Shown: positions 32,344 through 41,304 of the stretch, one piece after another | How the letters are laid out: each line of letters starts with the position of its first letter | Numbering within the stretch: position 1 is the stretch's first letter | Assembly: GCA_036501145.1 (NCBI GenBank) | Contig: DASYAV010000179.1 | Span: 124,001 to 188,000, forward strand | DNA: 64,000 nucleotides | Direction of reading: 5' to 3' | DNA from: PALSA-505 sp036501145 | GTDB taxonomy: Bacteria; Actinomycetota; Actinomycetes; Streptosporangiales; Streptosporangiaceae | Program-made: the position numbers and the translations under genes | The notes under the pieces: model-generated | Seen by the model: the letters and a program-made list of their open reading frames with translations, nothing else | The model's database searches: none | What the model was told of the DNA's origin: nothing

Positions 32344-32994
32344 TCAGCGCTCGCTGGGCGGGAGTTCGCTGTCGCCGACGTGCTTGTCCAGCCAGCCGCA
32401 CAGCGGCCGTGCCCCGCGCAGGAACGTCACCACCCGGCCCTTCGCGCCCGCCGTGCCCAGCCAGGCCGCGGCCGGCCACTCCCGCCAGGCGATCAGGCCC
32501 TTGTGCCGCAGCAGGTCGGCCCGCGGATGGTCCCGCGGGTAGCCGCGCGGCACGGTCTTCAGGCTGCCGTGCCCGTTGATCTCGATCTTGCCCTGCGCCG
32601 CCTCGGCGATGATCGTGCGCAGGTCGTCGCCGGTGCGGTCGTCCGCGATGGCCCGCCGGTAGCGTTCGATCTGGTCGGTTGCCATGTGGTACATCCCGCT
32701 GCCAGCGGCGAGCCCGTGCGCCGACAGCTGGACGTAGCCGCCGCCCGCGAGCGTCGCGCCGATGGCCGTCTTGTACGGGGTCTTGTCCGCGCTGAACCGC
32801 AGGTCCCGGTAGGGGCGGAAGATCCGGCCCGGGCCGAACTCGTCCTCCATCTCGGCCAGCAGCGCGACCATCGGCGCGTGCACCGCCTCGTCGTAGACGG
32901 TCTTGTGCGCGGTCCAGTACGACTTCGAGTTGTCGGCCACCAGGCCCTCGTAGAACTCCAGCGCCTCGGCCGGCCACCCGCTGAACGCCACCAC
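32344..32994 (-). CDS. DUF2461 (TIGR02453) family protein, 216 aa
   Basis: A conserved protein of unknown function. Diagnostic pieces are EFYEGLVADNSKSYWTAHK, FGPGRIFRPYRDLRFSADKTPYKTAIGA, GGGYVQLSAHGLAAGSGMYHM and GYPRDHPRADLLRHKGLIA. The GTG at 32994 starts at the usual family N-terminus (FSGWPAEALEFYEGL). It is monocistronic, 107 bp upstream of the TIGR03083 gene on the same strand. No catalytic residues are established for the family. Confidence 0.9.
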   Translation of the reverse strand: MVAFSGWPAEALEFYEGLVADNSKSYWTAHKTVYDEAVHAPMVALLAEMEDEFGPGRIFRPYRDLRFSADKTPYKTAIGATLAGGGYVQLSAHGLAAGSGMYHMATDQIERYRRAIADDRTGDDLRTIIAEAAQGKIEINGHGSLKTVPRGYPRDHPRADLLRHKGLIAWREWPAAAWLGTAGAKGRVVTFLRGARPLCGWLDKHVGDSELPPSER

Positions 32995-33143
32995 TACCCC
33001 CAGGATGAGCTGAATCCGATCACGCCCACGCTAGCCGCTGGCCGCTACAGCCCGCGCTGATGGTTGCATAGAACCCTCGCTCCCAGCTCGACGTGTGAGA
33101 AACCGCAGGGAATCTGCAATCTGGCAGCGAAGGAGGCGGCGGC

Positions 33144-33986
33144 ATGACCGAGACGAACCCGGCCAAGCTCACCGGGGAGGTGCTCACCGCCTACGCGGGT
33201 ACCCCCGACCCCCGGCTGCGCGAGTTGTTCGCCATGCTGATCGGGCACCTGCACGCGTTCGCGATCGAGACCAGCCTGACCGAGGCCGAGTGGCAGGCGG
33301 CCATCGAGTTCCTCACCGCGACCGGGCGCAAGTGCGACCCGCAGCGCCAGGAGTTCATCCTGCTCTCCGACGTGCTCGGGCTGTCGTCGCTGGTGGACGT
33401 GGTCAACGCGGCGCCCGGCGCGACCGAGTCCACCGTGCTCGGCCCGTTCTACGTGCCCGGCGCGCCGCGCCGCCAGATGGGCGAGCAGATCGGCCGCCCC
33501 GAGGACGGCAGCCCCACGCTGGTCCGCGGCCGGGTCACCGACACTGGCGGCCACCCGCTCGACGGCGCCACCCTGGACGTCTGGCAGACCGCCGGCAACG
33601 GGCTGTACGACACCCAGGATCCGGATCAGCCAGAGTTCAACCTGCGCGGTGTGTTCGTCACCGGCCCGGACGGCCGCTATGAGTTCCGCACCGTGCGGCC
33701 GGTCAGCTACCCGATCCCGGTGGACGGCCCGGTGGGGGACCTGCTGCGGAACGCCGGCCGGCACAACTGGCGCGCCGCGCACATCCACGCCATCGTCTCC
33801 GCGCCCGGCCACCGCGCCGTCACCACGCACGTCTTCGACGCCGACAACCCCTACCTGGCCAGCGACGCCGTGTTCGGGGTGCGTGACTCCCTGATCCGCC
33901 CGTTCCGCCCGGCCGGCCCCGAAGATCCCGAAGACGTGGGTTATGTCGTCGACATGGACTTCTCTCTCGCCCCGGAAGATTCTTAA
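33144..33986 (+). CDS. Intradiol ring-cleavage dioxygenase (hydroxyquinol 1,2-dioxygenase-like), 280 aa
   Basis: A non-heme Fe(III) dioxygenase that cleaves catechol-type rings between the hydroxyls. The iron ligands are all visible: Tyr155 (NGLYD), Tyr189 (RPVSYPIP), His213 and His215 (AAHIHAIV). An N-terminal helical dimerisation domain (1-100) contains LLSDVLGLSSLVD, and STVLGPFYVPGAP precedes the catalytic domain. Length and layout fit hydroxyquinol/chlorocatechol dioxygenases. ATG 33144 follows an excellent AAGGAGG. There is no adjacent maleylacetate reductase, so the gene is isolated from a complete catabolic pathway in this window. Confidence 0.92.
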   Translation: MTETNPAKLTGEVLTAYAGTPDPRLRELFAMLIGHLHAFAIETSLTEAEWQAAIEFLTATGRKCDPQRQEFILLSDVLGLSSLVDVVNAAPGATESTVLGPFYVPGAPRRQMGEQIGRPEDGSPTLVRGRVTDTGGHPLDGATLDVWQTAGNGLYDTQDPDQPEFNLRGVFVTGPDGRYEFRTVRPVSYPIPVDGPVGDLLRNAGRHNWRAAHIHAIVSAPGHRAVTTHVFDADNPYLASDAVFGVRDSLIRPFRPAGPEDPEDVGYVVDMDFSLAPEDS

Positions 33987-34175
33987 TTTTCCGGGACGGT
34001 GGCCAGCAACAGCCGGCGCACCGTAGCTGCACGTGGGCGGTAAGTCACCATCGTCAGTAATTTGCTGGGTTCGCGGACATTAGCCGCACTGATGTCGGAG
34101 GATGAGTATTTGGCGGCCGTGCAGGTGCCCGGGCAATAGTGTGACTACACCGACGGACGATGCAGGAGTGACCAC

Positions 34176-37100
34176 ATGGGCGTAGCCAGTGCGCCAGGTC
34201 CGCAGCGGCCGCAACCGGCGCGCCGTTCGATCCGGCTTACGTTTATCGCGATGGTCATCGCGCCGGTGCTGTGCCTGGTGGTCTTCTGGGGACTGGCCGT
34301 CGGCTTCACCTCCAGCGGCGCGCTGATCCGGCGTGGCCTGCTGTCGCACGGGCACCCGCAGCTGGCCGAGATCGCGGTGCAGACCGGTGCCGGAGTGATC
34401 GTCGTACTCGTCTCCGCCATGCTCATGGGCTTGTTCGCCCGGCGGCTGCGCCGTGAGGTCGCCGGCCTGGAGGCCACCGCCCGGCACCTGGCCGATGCCC
34501 AGCTGCCGCAGCTGATCAGCAGCCTGCGTGGCGCCGGGCAGGCCGATGCCGGGCAGGACTTCGAGCCCCCGGACACCACGATCCAGGAAATCGCCCAGGT
34601 CGCGGCGGCCATCACCAGCCTGCGGCACACCGCCGTGGCCTCGGCCGCCGACGAGGCCAGGCTGCGCAACGGCATCGCCCAGGTCTTCGTCAGCCTGGCC
34701 CGGCGCAACCAGTCGCTGCTGCAGCGGCAGCTGCACCTGATCGACACACTGGAGCAGAAGGCCGCCGACCCGGCCGAGCTGGCTGACCTGTTCTCCCTCG
34801 ACCATCTGACCACCCGGATGCGCCGCCACGCGGAGAACCTGATCATCCTCTCCGGCGCGTCACCCGGGCGGTCCTGGAGCGACCCGGTGCCGGTCATCGA
34901 CGTGGTCCGCGGGGCCATGGCGGAGGTCGAGGACTACCAGCGGGTCCGCGTGCTGACCAGGAGCGAGGACGCGGTCACCGGCTCGGCCGTCGCGGACATG
35001 ATCCACCTGCTGGCCGAGCTGATCGAGAACGCGACGCTGTTCTCGCCGTCCGGCACGCGGGTCGAGGTCAGGGCCGAACGGGTGGCCAACGGGTTCGTCA
35101 TCGAGGTCGAGGACCGCGGGCTGGGCATCCAGCCGGACCTGCTCGCCGAGCTCAACCAGAAGCTGATCAAGTCGGCCGACTTCGACCTGGCCGACCCGGA
35201 CCGGCTCGGCCTGTTCGTGGTGGCCAAGCTGGCCGGCCGGCACAGCATCCGGGTATCGCTGAACCACTCGCCCTACGGCGGCACGACCGCCGTCATGCTC
35301 ATACCGCACAACGTCGTCGTCCCGGTGGCCTCGACCCGCACCGGGATAACCGCGGCGGGGGAGCCGGATTCGGATGCCGCGCCTCGCCGCGTGCCCGCGC
35401 TGGGTGCTGGATCACAGGAAGCCCTCGCGCTGTCCGGCCCCGGCCCCAAGCCCGTGCTGCCGGCCTCGGCGGAACCACCCCCCGGCCAGATGTGGTCCGC
35501 GCCCACCACCAAGGCAGGCGCCGCCGGTGGCACGCCGGGCAGCCCGGCGGACACCGGGCCAGGAAGCCCGGCCGGCCCGGGCATCCCCGGCACCGCCGGC
35601 CCGGTCCCCGGCCCACTGTCCGTTCGTGGCGCCGACGACCCGCTCGCCGGTCTCGCCCCCGAAGACCTGCTGCCCCCCTTCACCACCCCCGACGACTTGC
35701 TGCCTCGCCGCAACGCCGACGCCCCGCCCGCAGGCTCCGGCGCCAACGGCCCGCTGTCCGGCGCCGGTGCTGACGGCCCGCTGTCTGGTTCCGGTTTCGG
35801 TGGCCCGCTGTCCGGGGCCGACTTTGGCGCTCCGCTTCCCGGCTCCGATGCTGACGGCCCGCCGTCTGGTTCCGGCTTCGGTGGCCCGCCGTCCGTTCCT
35901 GACTTTGGCGGTCCGCTCGCCGACCGTACCGGCGAGAACCGGTTGCCCCACCGCAACGCCGACGCACCCCCTGCCGACGACCTGCTGCCTCGCCGCAACG
36001 CCGACGCCCCGCCCGCCGGCCCCGGCACTCCGCCTGCCCGGCCTAGTTTCGGCGCCTCGCCGGCCGGGCCCAATCTCGACGGCCCGCCGCCCGGGCCCAG
36101 CTTCGACGACCCGTTGTCCGGCGCTGGCGCCGACGTTCCCGTACAGGCCCCGGGCTCTGGCGACCCGCTCGCCAGCCCTGACCCTGCCGGCCAGATTCCT
36201 GACGGTGGCCCGGACGTCCCCCTCTCCGGTCGCGGCCCGGAGAACCTGCTGCCCCGCCGTGGCGCGGATGACCGGCAGCCCGGCCGCGGCTCCGGTGGCC
36301 CGCTGTCTGGCCCAGGCGGTGCCGACCCGCTCTCCGGCGCCTCTGGTGACAGGCCGTTCAGCCGGGACACCGCAGGGCCGCTGTCGGCCGACAGCCTGCG
36401 TGACACGCTCGCTGGCCGCGGCACCGACACCCCGCTCGCTCGCCGCACCGCCGATGACCTGCTGCCCCGCCGTGGCGCGGGCGACGAGAAGCCCGGGCGC
36501 GGTGCCGCCGAACCGCCGCCAGGTGACAGCCCGGATACCCCGGCGAGCGGCCGTACCGGCGATGACCTGCTGCCCCGACGTGGCGCGGGCGACGAGAAGC
36601 CCGGGCGCGGCGCCGCCGGATCGCCGTCAGCTCCCCTTCCCGATGCCGCGCCCAGCGGCGGTGCTTCGGGTTTCGCGTTGCCGCACCGTGGTGCAGATGA
36701 CCCCCAGCCTGGCCGCCGCCCCAGCGGTCCGCCGTCCGGCCGTGACTCCACTGACCCGTTCGGTGGCCGCGGCACGTTTGAACCGCTGCCGCGTCGCGGC
36801 GCCGGTGACCCGCCGGCTTCTGCCAGCGACAGCGCAGTGCCGCCCGGACGGGTCAGTTCCTTCCTCTCCCGCAGGCAGGCCGGCCGGCGCGACGGTGCGG
36901 CTGACACCGGGACAGCCCCCGCCGGTGGCGGCAAAGGCCCAGGCGCCGATGCCGCCGGGACTCCTACCACGGGGACTCCTACCACGGGGACTCCTGCTGG
37001 CGGGACTCCTGCCGCCGAGACCTCGGCCGCCGAGACCCCTGCCGCCGGGCGGATCAGCGCCTTCCTGAGCGGCCGGCCCACCAGCACGAATCGCCCACCG

Positions 37101-37871
37101 GCGCCCCCGCTCTCCGGCAGCCCCCCGGCCGCGGGCCGTCCGCCGGCTACCCCGTCTCCCGGCAGCCCTCCGGCCGTGAGCGGGCCATCGGGCACCCCGG
37201 TGGCGGGCAGTGACCAGGCCGCCAGCGGCGCCGGACCCCTCGGCGGCGCCCCTCTCTCCGCTGGACCGGCCGGCCCGGGCGGTCCCCTGAGCGCGGCGGG
37301 CCCCGTCGGCCCTGCCGGGCCAGTCAGCCCAGGTGCCGCAGGCGGTCCCCTCAGCTTCGGCGGCGAGGCAGGCCCCTGGGGCTCCGCTGGCCCCAGTGGC
37401 CACACGGGGCCCGGCGGCGGTCCGGCCGGCCCGGGTGGCCCGGCGGCGCCGGGCCGCACATTTGGCAGCGGCGAGAGGCCGGTTCGCACGCCACCCACCG
37501 GGACCTACCGCGGCCTTCCGCGGCGCGTCCGCCAGGCGAGCCTGTCGCCGCACCTGCGCGCCAGCTCCTCAGACACCGGCCCGCTGCCGATCACGCCCGG
37601 GCCCGCGGACGCCGGGAACCGCACCCCGGAACTGGCGCGCGACTTCGTGGCGTCGTTCCGCAGTGGATGGCAGCGTGAGCTGCCGGCCGAACCGGATACC
37701 CAGGCCCGTCCCGGGGAGGTGGTGCCGGGACAGCGGGACGGCACCGCCCCGCCCGCCCCGGCCACACCGGGGACCGGCGACCAGCAAGCATCCGGGGGGC
37801 CGCCATCACCAGCGCAGCAGAGAGAGGAAACACCATGGACGATCGCCCGGCCGGATCAGGAGCAGACCTAG
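34176..37871 (+). CDS. cvnA: Conservon sensor kinase-like ATPase (CvnA type) with a giant repeat tail, 1231 aa
   Basis: The membrane sensor of a conservon, a four-gene actinomycete signalling unit. Two membrane helices occur near residues 21-43 and 67-88, then a coiled region. The GHKL ATPase domain has the N-box ELIENATLFSPSG (Asn285) and GLGIQPDLLAEL. No canonical phosphorylated His was identified. After about residue 390 the protein becomes an 840-residue Pro/Gly/Ala-rich tail with recurring DDLLPRRNADAPP, GPLSGSGFGG and PRRGAGDEKPGRGA units, and a GTPTTGTPTT tract. Typical CvnA tails are much shorter. A short C-terminal patch (LARDFVASFRSGWQREL) looks conserved. The gene overlaps cvnB by 37 bp. 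Confidence 0.88.
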   Translation: MGVASAPGPQRPQPARRSIRLTFIAMVIAPVLCLVVFWGLAVGFTSSGALIRRGLLSHGHPQLAEIAVQTGAGVIVVLVSAMLMGLFARRLRREVAGLEATARHLADAQLPQLISSLRGAGQADAGQDFEPPDTTIQEIAQVAAAITSLRHTAVASAADEARLRNGIAQVFVSLARRNQSLLQRQLHLIDTLEQKAADPAELADLFSLDHLTTRMRRHAENLIILSGASPGRSWSDPVPVIDVVRGAMAEVEDYQRVRVLTRSEDAVTGSAVADMIHLLAELIENATLFSPSGTRVEVRAERVANGFVIEVEDRGLGIQPDLLAELNQKLIKSADFDLADPDRLGLFVVAKLAGRHSIRVSLNHSPYGGTTAVMLIPHNVVVPVASTRTGITAAGEPDSDAAPRRVPALGAGSQEALALSGPGPKPVLPASAEPPPGQMWSAPTTKAGAAGGTPGSPADTGPGSPAGPGIPGTAGPVPGPLSVRGADDPLAGLAPEDLLPPFTTPDDLLPRRNADAPPAGSGANGPLSGAGADGPLSGSGFGGPLSGADFGAPLPGSDADGPPSGSGFGGPPSVPDFGGPLADRTGENRLPHRNADAPPADDLLPRRNADAPPAGPGTPPARPSFGASPAGPNLDGPPPGPSFDDPLSGAGADVPVQAPGSGDPLASPDPAGQIPDGGPDVPLSGRGPENLLPRRGADDRQPGRGSGGPLSGPGGADPLSGASGDRPFSRDTAGPLSADSLRDTLAGRGTDTPLARRTADDLLPRRGAGDEKPGRGAAEPPPGDSPDTPASGRTGDDLLPRRGAGDEKPGRGAAGSPSAPLPDAAPSGGASGFALPHRGADDPQPGRRPSGPPSGRDSTDPFGGRGTFEPLPRRGAGDPPASASDSAVPPGRVSSFLSRRQAGRRDGAADTGTAPAGGGKGPGADAAGTPTTGTPTTGTPAGGTPAAETSAAETPAAGRISAFLSGRPTSTNRPPAPPLSGSPPAAGRPPATPSPGSPPAVSGPSGTPVAGSDQAASGAGPLGGAPLSAGPAGPGGPLSAAGPVGPAGPVSPGAAGGPLSFGGEAGPWGSAGPSGHTGPGGGPAGPGGPAAPGRTFGSGERPVRTPPTGTYRGLPRRVRQASLSPHLRASSSDTGPLPITPGPADAGNRTPELARDFVASFRSGWQRELPAEPDTQARPGEVVPGQRDGTAPPAPATPGTGDQQASGGPPSPAQQREETPWTIARPDQEQT
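35640..37040. repeat. Long internally repetitive coding tract in the conservon kinase
   Basis: Repeated coding blocks include two copies of the DDLLPRRNADAPPAG segment (near 35692 and 35977), two near-identical PRRGAGDEKPGRGA segments (near 36466 and 36568), many GGCCCGCTGTCTGG-like units around 35750-35900, and ACCACGGGGACTCCT repeats near 36966-37010. All are in frame with the kinase. Copy number is likely to vary between strains. Confidence 0.8.
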
Positions 37872-38260
37872 GCTGGCTGCTCGACGATCTCGCCGATCGG
37901 GTGGAGCATCTCAGGCAAGCCGTGATCCTCTCCCGTGACGGGCTTGTCGTCGCCGCCTCCAAGACCCTGGGCCGGGAGGACGCTGAGCACCTGTCCGCGC
38001 TCGCGGCCGGCGTGCAGAGCCTGTCCCGTGGGGCCGGCGCGCACTTCGGCGCGGGCGGCGTGCAGCAGATCATCATCGAGCTGGAGCGGGCGTTCCTGTT
38101 CGTCACCGCGGCCGGTCACGGCAGCTGCCTGGCCGTGCTCTGCTCGTCGGACGCGGACCCCGCGCTCATCGCCTACGAGATGGCGATGCTGGCCAAGCGG
38201 GCGGGCCCGCACCTCGCGGCGCACGCGAGATTCCCCGCCGCGCGCGTCCCATCGGAGTAA
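37835..38260 (+). CDS. cvnB: Roadblock/LC7 domain protein (CvnB type), 141 aa
   Basis: The second conservon gene, a small alpha/beta roadblock protein thought to modulate the GTPase of the system. The family pattern is clear: LGWLLDDLADRVEHLRQAVILSRDGLVVAASKTL, LSALAAGVQSLSRGAGAHFG, IIIELERAFLFVTAAGHGSCLAVLCSSDADPALIAYEMAMLAKRAG. The ATG at 37835 lies inside the end of cvnA, preceded by AGAGAGGAAA. It is cytoplasmic and expected to dimerise. Order and spacing match other conservons. Confidence 0.95.
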   Translation: MDDRPAGSGADLGWLLDDLADRVEHLRQAVILSRDGLVVAASKTLGREDAEHLSALAAGVQSLSRGAGAHFGAGGVQQIIIELERAFLFVTAAGHGSCLAVLCSSDADPALIAYEMAMLAKRAGPHLAAHARFPAARVPSE

Positions 38261-38267
38261 CCCTGCC

Positions 38268-38645
38268 ATGCCCGCCGCGGACAAGTGGATGGACCGGAGC
38301 GCTGGCCCGGTCGTCCGTCCGTACGCCCTCACCGGCGGCCGGACGGTGCAGACTGATGGCGAGGTGCTGGATCTGATCGCCATCATCGTCGCCCAGCAGT
38401 CCGCGCGGGAACCCAATTCGATGGACCTCACCCCGGAGGACCGCATGATCGTGGGGCTGTGCCAGCGTCCGGTCACCGTGACCGACGTGGCCTCGCGCAC
38501 GCGTTTGCCGCTAGGTGTGATCCGCGTCCTGCTGGCGGATCTGATCATGCGTGGCCGGATCAGCGTGCTGCCGGCGAACCGCAGCGAGGACCAGCCCAGT
38601 ACGGAGTTGCTGAAGGAGGTGCTGCATGGCCTCCGAGCGCTCTGA
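38268..38645 (+). CDS. cvnC: DUF742 protein (CvnC type), 125 aa
   Basis: The third conservon gene. It contains VRPYALTGGRTVQ near residue 16, LIAIIVAQQ, and the C-terminal winged-helix-like LCQRPVTVTDVASRTRLPLGVIRVLLADLIMRGRISVLP. The ATG at 38268 lies seven bases after the cvnB stop, and its end overlaps cvnD by 20 bp. The family is of unknown biochemical function but always accompanies roadblock and GTPase genes, which supports the assignment. Confidence 0.93.
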   Translation: MPAADKWMDRSAGPVVRPYALTGGRTVQTDGEVLDLIAIIVAQQSAREPNSMDLTPEDRMIVGLCQRPVTVTDVASRTRLPLGVIRVLLADLIMRGRISVLPANRSEDQPSTELLKEVLHGLRAL

Positions 38646-39945
38646 CCGCCCGGCCGATGGCATGCTCGCCGCGTTCAAGATCGTGATAGCGGGCGGGTTC
38701 GGGGCAGGCAAGACCACGCTCGTCGGCGCGGTGAGCGAGGTTCAGCCGCTGCACACCGAGGAGGCGCTGACCACCGCGAGCACCAGCCTGGACGACGTGT
38801 CAGGCGTCGAGGGCAAGACCACTACGACGGTTGCGATGGACTTCGGCCGGATCACCATCAGCGACCGCCTGGTGCTGTACTTGTTCGGCACGCCGGGCCA
38901 GGAGCGGTTCTGGTTCATGTGGGACGAGCTCTCTTACGGCGCGCTCGGCGCGGTCGTGCTGGCCGACACCCGCCGGCTCGATGACTGCTTCCCGTCAGTG
39001 GACTACTTCGAGAAGTGCGGGCTGCCGTTCGTCATCGCGATCAACTGTTTCACCGACTCGCCCCAGTACGACCCGGAGGACGTGCGCGTCGCCCTCGATC
39101 TCGGCCCGCAGACCCCGGTCATGCTGTGCGACGCGCGCCAGCCCGCGTCGGTCAAGGACGCGCTGATCACCCTGGTCGAGCACGTCCTGGCCACCAGTCC
39201 CGCCGCGGCCGGCGCCCCGCCCGCCAATCCCGAGCCCGCGGCCGCTCCCGCCCCCGCGGCCGCCCCTCCACCGGCCGCAGTCGCTCCGTCCGTGACCGCC
39301 CCTCCGCCGCCCGCGGGCCCTCTGCCTGCCGCCGGTCCGTTGGCCGCCAGTGCCCCGCCGGCGCCGGGTAGCGGCCCCTTCTTCGACGCGCCACCCCCGG
39401 CCAGCGGGCCCCTTGTGGGCCAGCCGGAGCCGGTCGGCTTCTCCGGGCCGGCCGCCCAGCCGCTCGGCCAGTCCCCAGTACCGCAGCCGCTCGGCCAGCC
39501 TCCGGTACCGCAGCCGGCCGGGCCACCGCCGCCCGCACCGCCGCCACCGGCGAGCCTGCCGTCCGGACCGCATCCGTCGGCAGGGCACCCGTTGGCAGGG
39601 CATCCGTCGGCGGGCCATCCGTCGGTAGGCGCCCCATCGGCGGACGCTCCGGTAGGCCCAGCTCCGGTAGGTCCCACTCCGGTAGGTCCCACTCCGGTAG
39701 GTCCCACTCCGGGTGGCCCCGCTCCGGTGGGCACACTGCCGCCAGCCTGGCCCTTGCCGCCCCCGGGGGGAGCAGCCGCTCCCGGACCCGGCGTGGCCGG
39801 GACACCGGCGCCATATGCCGAGACATCCGCGGACCCGGGCCAGCCCGAGCCCGCCGGGCCACCGGAGTCCCCTCCGGACGCCGCAGCTCCGGCCGAACGC
39901 GAGAAAACCGGATGGCGCTCCCCGCTCAGCCGCTGGCGTTCCTAG
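38626..39945 (+). CDS. cvnD: Conservon GTPase (CvnD type) with Pro-rich tail, 439 aa
   Basis: A small Ras-like GTPase. The P-loop GGFGAGKTTL is at residues 23-32, the switch region FGRITISDRLVLYLFGTPGQERFWFMWDE contains the G3 motif, and the G4-like position reads INCFTD instead of NKxD, as in other conservon GTPases. The G domain ends near residue 190. The remaining 240 or so residues are a Pro/Ala-rich tail with short tandem units (PVGPTPVGPTP; GHPLAGHPSAGHPS). Standard CvnD proteins are about 190-200 residues, so the tail is unusual and parallels the tail on cvnA. It is the last gene of the conservon. Confidence 0.9.
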   Translation: MASERSDRPADGMLAAFKIVIAGGFGAGKTTLVGAVSEVQPLHTEEALTTASTSLDDVSGVEGKTTTTVAMDFGRITISDRLVLYLFGTPGQERFWFMWDELSYGALGAVVLADTRRLDDCFPSVDYFEKCGLPFVIAINCFTDSPQYDPEDVRVALDLGPQTPVMLCDARQPASVKDALITLVEHVLATSPAAAGAPPANPEPAAAPAPAAAPPPAAVAPSVTAPPPPAGPLPAAGPLAASAPPAPGSGPFFDAPPPASGPLVGQPEPVGFSGPAAQPLGQSPVPQPLGQPPVPQPAGPPPPAPPPPASLPSGPHPSAGHPLAGHPSAGHPSVGAPSADAPVGPAPVGPTPVGPTPVGPTPGGPAPVGTLPPAWPLPPPGGAAAPGPGVAGTPAPYAETSADPGQPEPAGPPESPPDAAAPAEREKTGWRSPLSRWRS

Positions 39946-39996
39946 CGGCCGGTGCTCACCCGTCCGCGGCGGCGGACGAGCGGCCTAAGGGTGTGG

Positions 39997-40218
39997 TCAG
40001 CCGCGCCAGTGCCACTGGGTCAGCTGGGCCGCGGCCCGGCAGCCCGGAGTTTCGGTCTGCGTGAGCAGAGCGATGAGAAGAATGAGGATTCCGGGAGCGA
40101 GTACCGCGCCGCTGGGCAGCGCGATGCCGATCACCGTGAGCAGCCCGCCGATCAGCAGGAATATGGTCCGCCAGCGGGTCTGTGCGGTTCGTGCGAGCCG
40201 GGACAGCAACATAGCCAT
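39997..40218 (-). CDS. Small membrane protein with two helices, 73 aa
   Basis: A short hydrophobic protein: RWRTIFLLIGGLLTVIGIALPSG and LAPGILILLIALLTQTE form two likely membrane helices separated by a short loop. The ATG at 40218 (MAMLLSRL) is chosen, with alternatives at 40212 and further upstream. It resembles the small putative transmembrane PGPGW-type proteins of actinomycetes only in general layout, so I give no family name. It is convergent with the conservon and divergent from the Lrp gene. Confidence 0.6.
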   Translation of the reverse strand: MAMLLSRLARTAQTRWRTIFLLIGGLLTVIGIALPSGAVLAPGILILLIALLTQTETPGCRAAAQLTQWHWRG

Positions 40219-40323
40219 GCATCGACGATACGAAACCATGTCGGCCAATTGGAATCTCAAACGGAAGAGCTATAGGCCTTTGCGCTTGTTGTGGCCAAGG
40301 CAATTCCTTGAGATAGTTTCTGC

Positions 40324-40815
40324 ATGGAAAGGCCCCTAGATCAGACGGACTGGCAGATCATCGCCGAACTGCAGCGCGACGGCCGGCTCTCCTACAACCA
40401 GCTCGGCCGCCTGGTCCACCTGTCATCCCCGGCCGTCGCCGAGCGGGTCCGGCGGCTCGAAGACGCCGGAGTGATCACCGGCTATCACGCCCGCATCGAC
40501 CCCGCTCAGGCCGGGTCCCCGCTCACCGCCTTCTTCCAGCTCCGCTGCCGGCCCGACAGCTGCCTGCTCAAGACCACCAGCGCCGACGAGCTGCCCGAGG
40601 TCACCGAGATCCACCGGCTGAGCGGTAACTGGTGCACCATGGTCAAAGTCCGGGTGGCTGGAATCCCGCATCTGGAGGGACTGATCGAACGCCTCGGCAA
40701 ACACGGAGAGATGAACTCCCACATCGTCTTGTCCACCCAGTTCGACGGCCGGCCCGTCCAGCCGCCGAGCGACGGCACCCGCACCGTGACTCCGTCCCCC
40801 GGCTGGCATCGCTGA
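40324..40815 (+). CDS. Lrp/AsnC-family transcriptional regulator, 163 aa
   Basis: A feast/famine regulator. The N-terminal helix-turn-helix reads LDQTDWQIIAELQRDGRLSYNQLGRLVHLSSPAVAERVRRLEDAGVITGYHARID, followed by the RAM ligand domain (about 70-150) with EVTEIHRLSGNWCTMVKVRVAGIPHLEGLIERLGKHGE. ATG 40324 is well placed. It is monocistronic and divergent from the small membrane protein, which it may control together with itself. Ligands of this family are usually amino acids. Confidence 0.92.
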   Translation: MERPLDQTDWQIIAELQRDGRLSYNQLGRLVHLSSPAVAERVRRLEDAGVITGYHARIDPAQAGSPLTAFFQLRCRPDSCLLKTTSADELPEVTEIHRLSGNWCTMVKVRVAGIPHLEGLIERLGKHGEMNSHIVLSTQFDGRPVQPPSDGTRTVTPSPGWHR

Positions 40816-40833
40816 CGCCCCCGCTGGCGGCGG

Positions 40834-41304
40834 CTAACGGCGCTGGCTGCCGCGCAGGTCCTCGACGAGACGGAAACGCACCGCGACCATGAGCGTCGTG
40901 TCGTCCACGGTGAACCCGGGCCGCCCGATCGCCTCCCGGTACTGGGTGCTGTGCCAGTACTCCTCATGACCGCGGCGCCAGTCCTCGACACCGCCGAAGC
41001 CCTCGCCCTCGTCCAGCGCGTGCTGCCGGTCCACCTCGCCGAGCGGCAGCACCCGGACCTCGGTCGTCTCGATCACCGCGACCGGCCGGCCGGCCGAGTC
41101 GATCACCACCTCACGCCGTCCCGCCTCCGGCAGTTCCTCACCATCGACCTCGAGCTCGAGGTACAGGCAGCTCGTCGTGGTCTTCTCCCCGGCCAGGATC
41201 GCCGCGACCAGCCGGTCCCGTAGCTCACCGGGGAAGGCGAACTCACCGACCGGCAGCGAGGCGTACTCGCCGGGCAACCCGTACGGTTCAGCGCCGCCGG
41301 TCAT
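40834..41304 (-). CDS. ASCH-domain protein, 156 aa
   Basis: An ASCH-fold protein, a PUA-like domain proposed to bind RNA or modified nucleotides. Visible segments are FPGELRDRLVAAILAGEKTTTSCLYLE, AVIETTEVRVLPLGEVDRQHALDEGEGFGGVEDWRRGHEEYW and TLMVAVRFRLVEDL. The start at 41304 overlaps the end of the STAND-TPR gene by 17 bp, so the two are co-transcribed and probably coupled. The G-E-G-F and W-HEEYW signatures match YqfB/ASCH relatives. Confidence 0.85.
   Translation of the reverse strand: MTGGAEPYGLPGEYASLPVGEFAFPGELRDRLVAAILAGEKTTTSCLYLELEVDGEELPEAGRREVVIDSAGRPVAVIETTEVRVLPLGEVDRQHALDEGEGFGGVEDWRRGHEEYWHSTQYREAIGRPGFTVDDTTLMVAVRFRLVEDLRGSQRR

Noticed and set aside
35273..37498. A 741-codon minus-strand frame opposite the conservon kinase tail
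   Set aside because: It is the complement of the Pro/Gly repeat tract and has the same low-complexity composition; no start signal or family match.
40251..40314. AATCTCAA and TTGAGAT arms upstream of the Lrp gene as an Lrp operator
   Set aside because: The arms are short, about 50 bp apart and imperfect, so they are not convincing without binding data.
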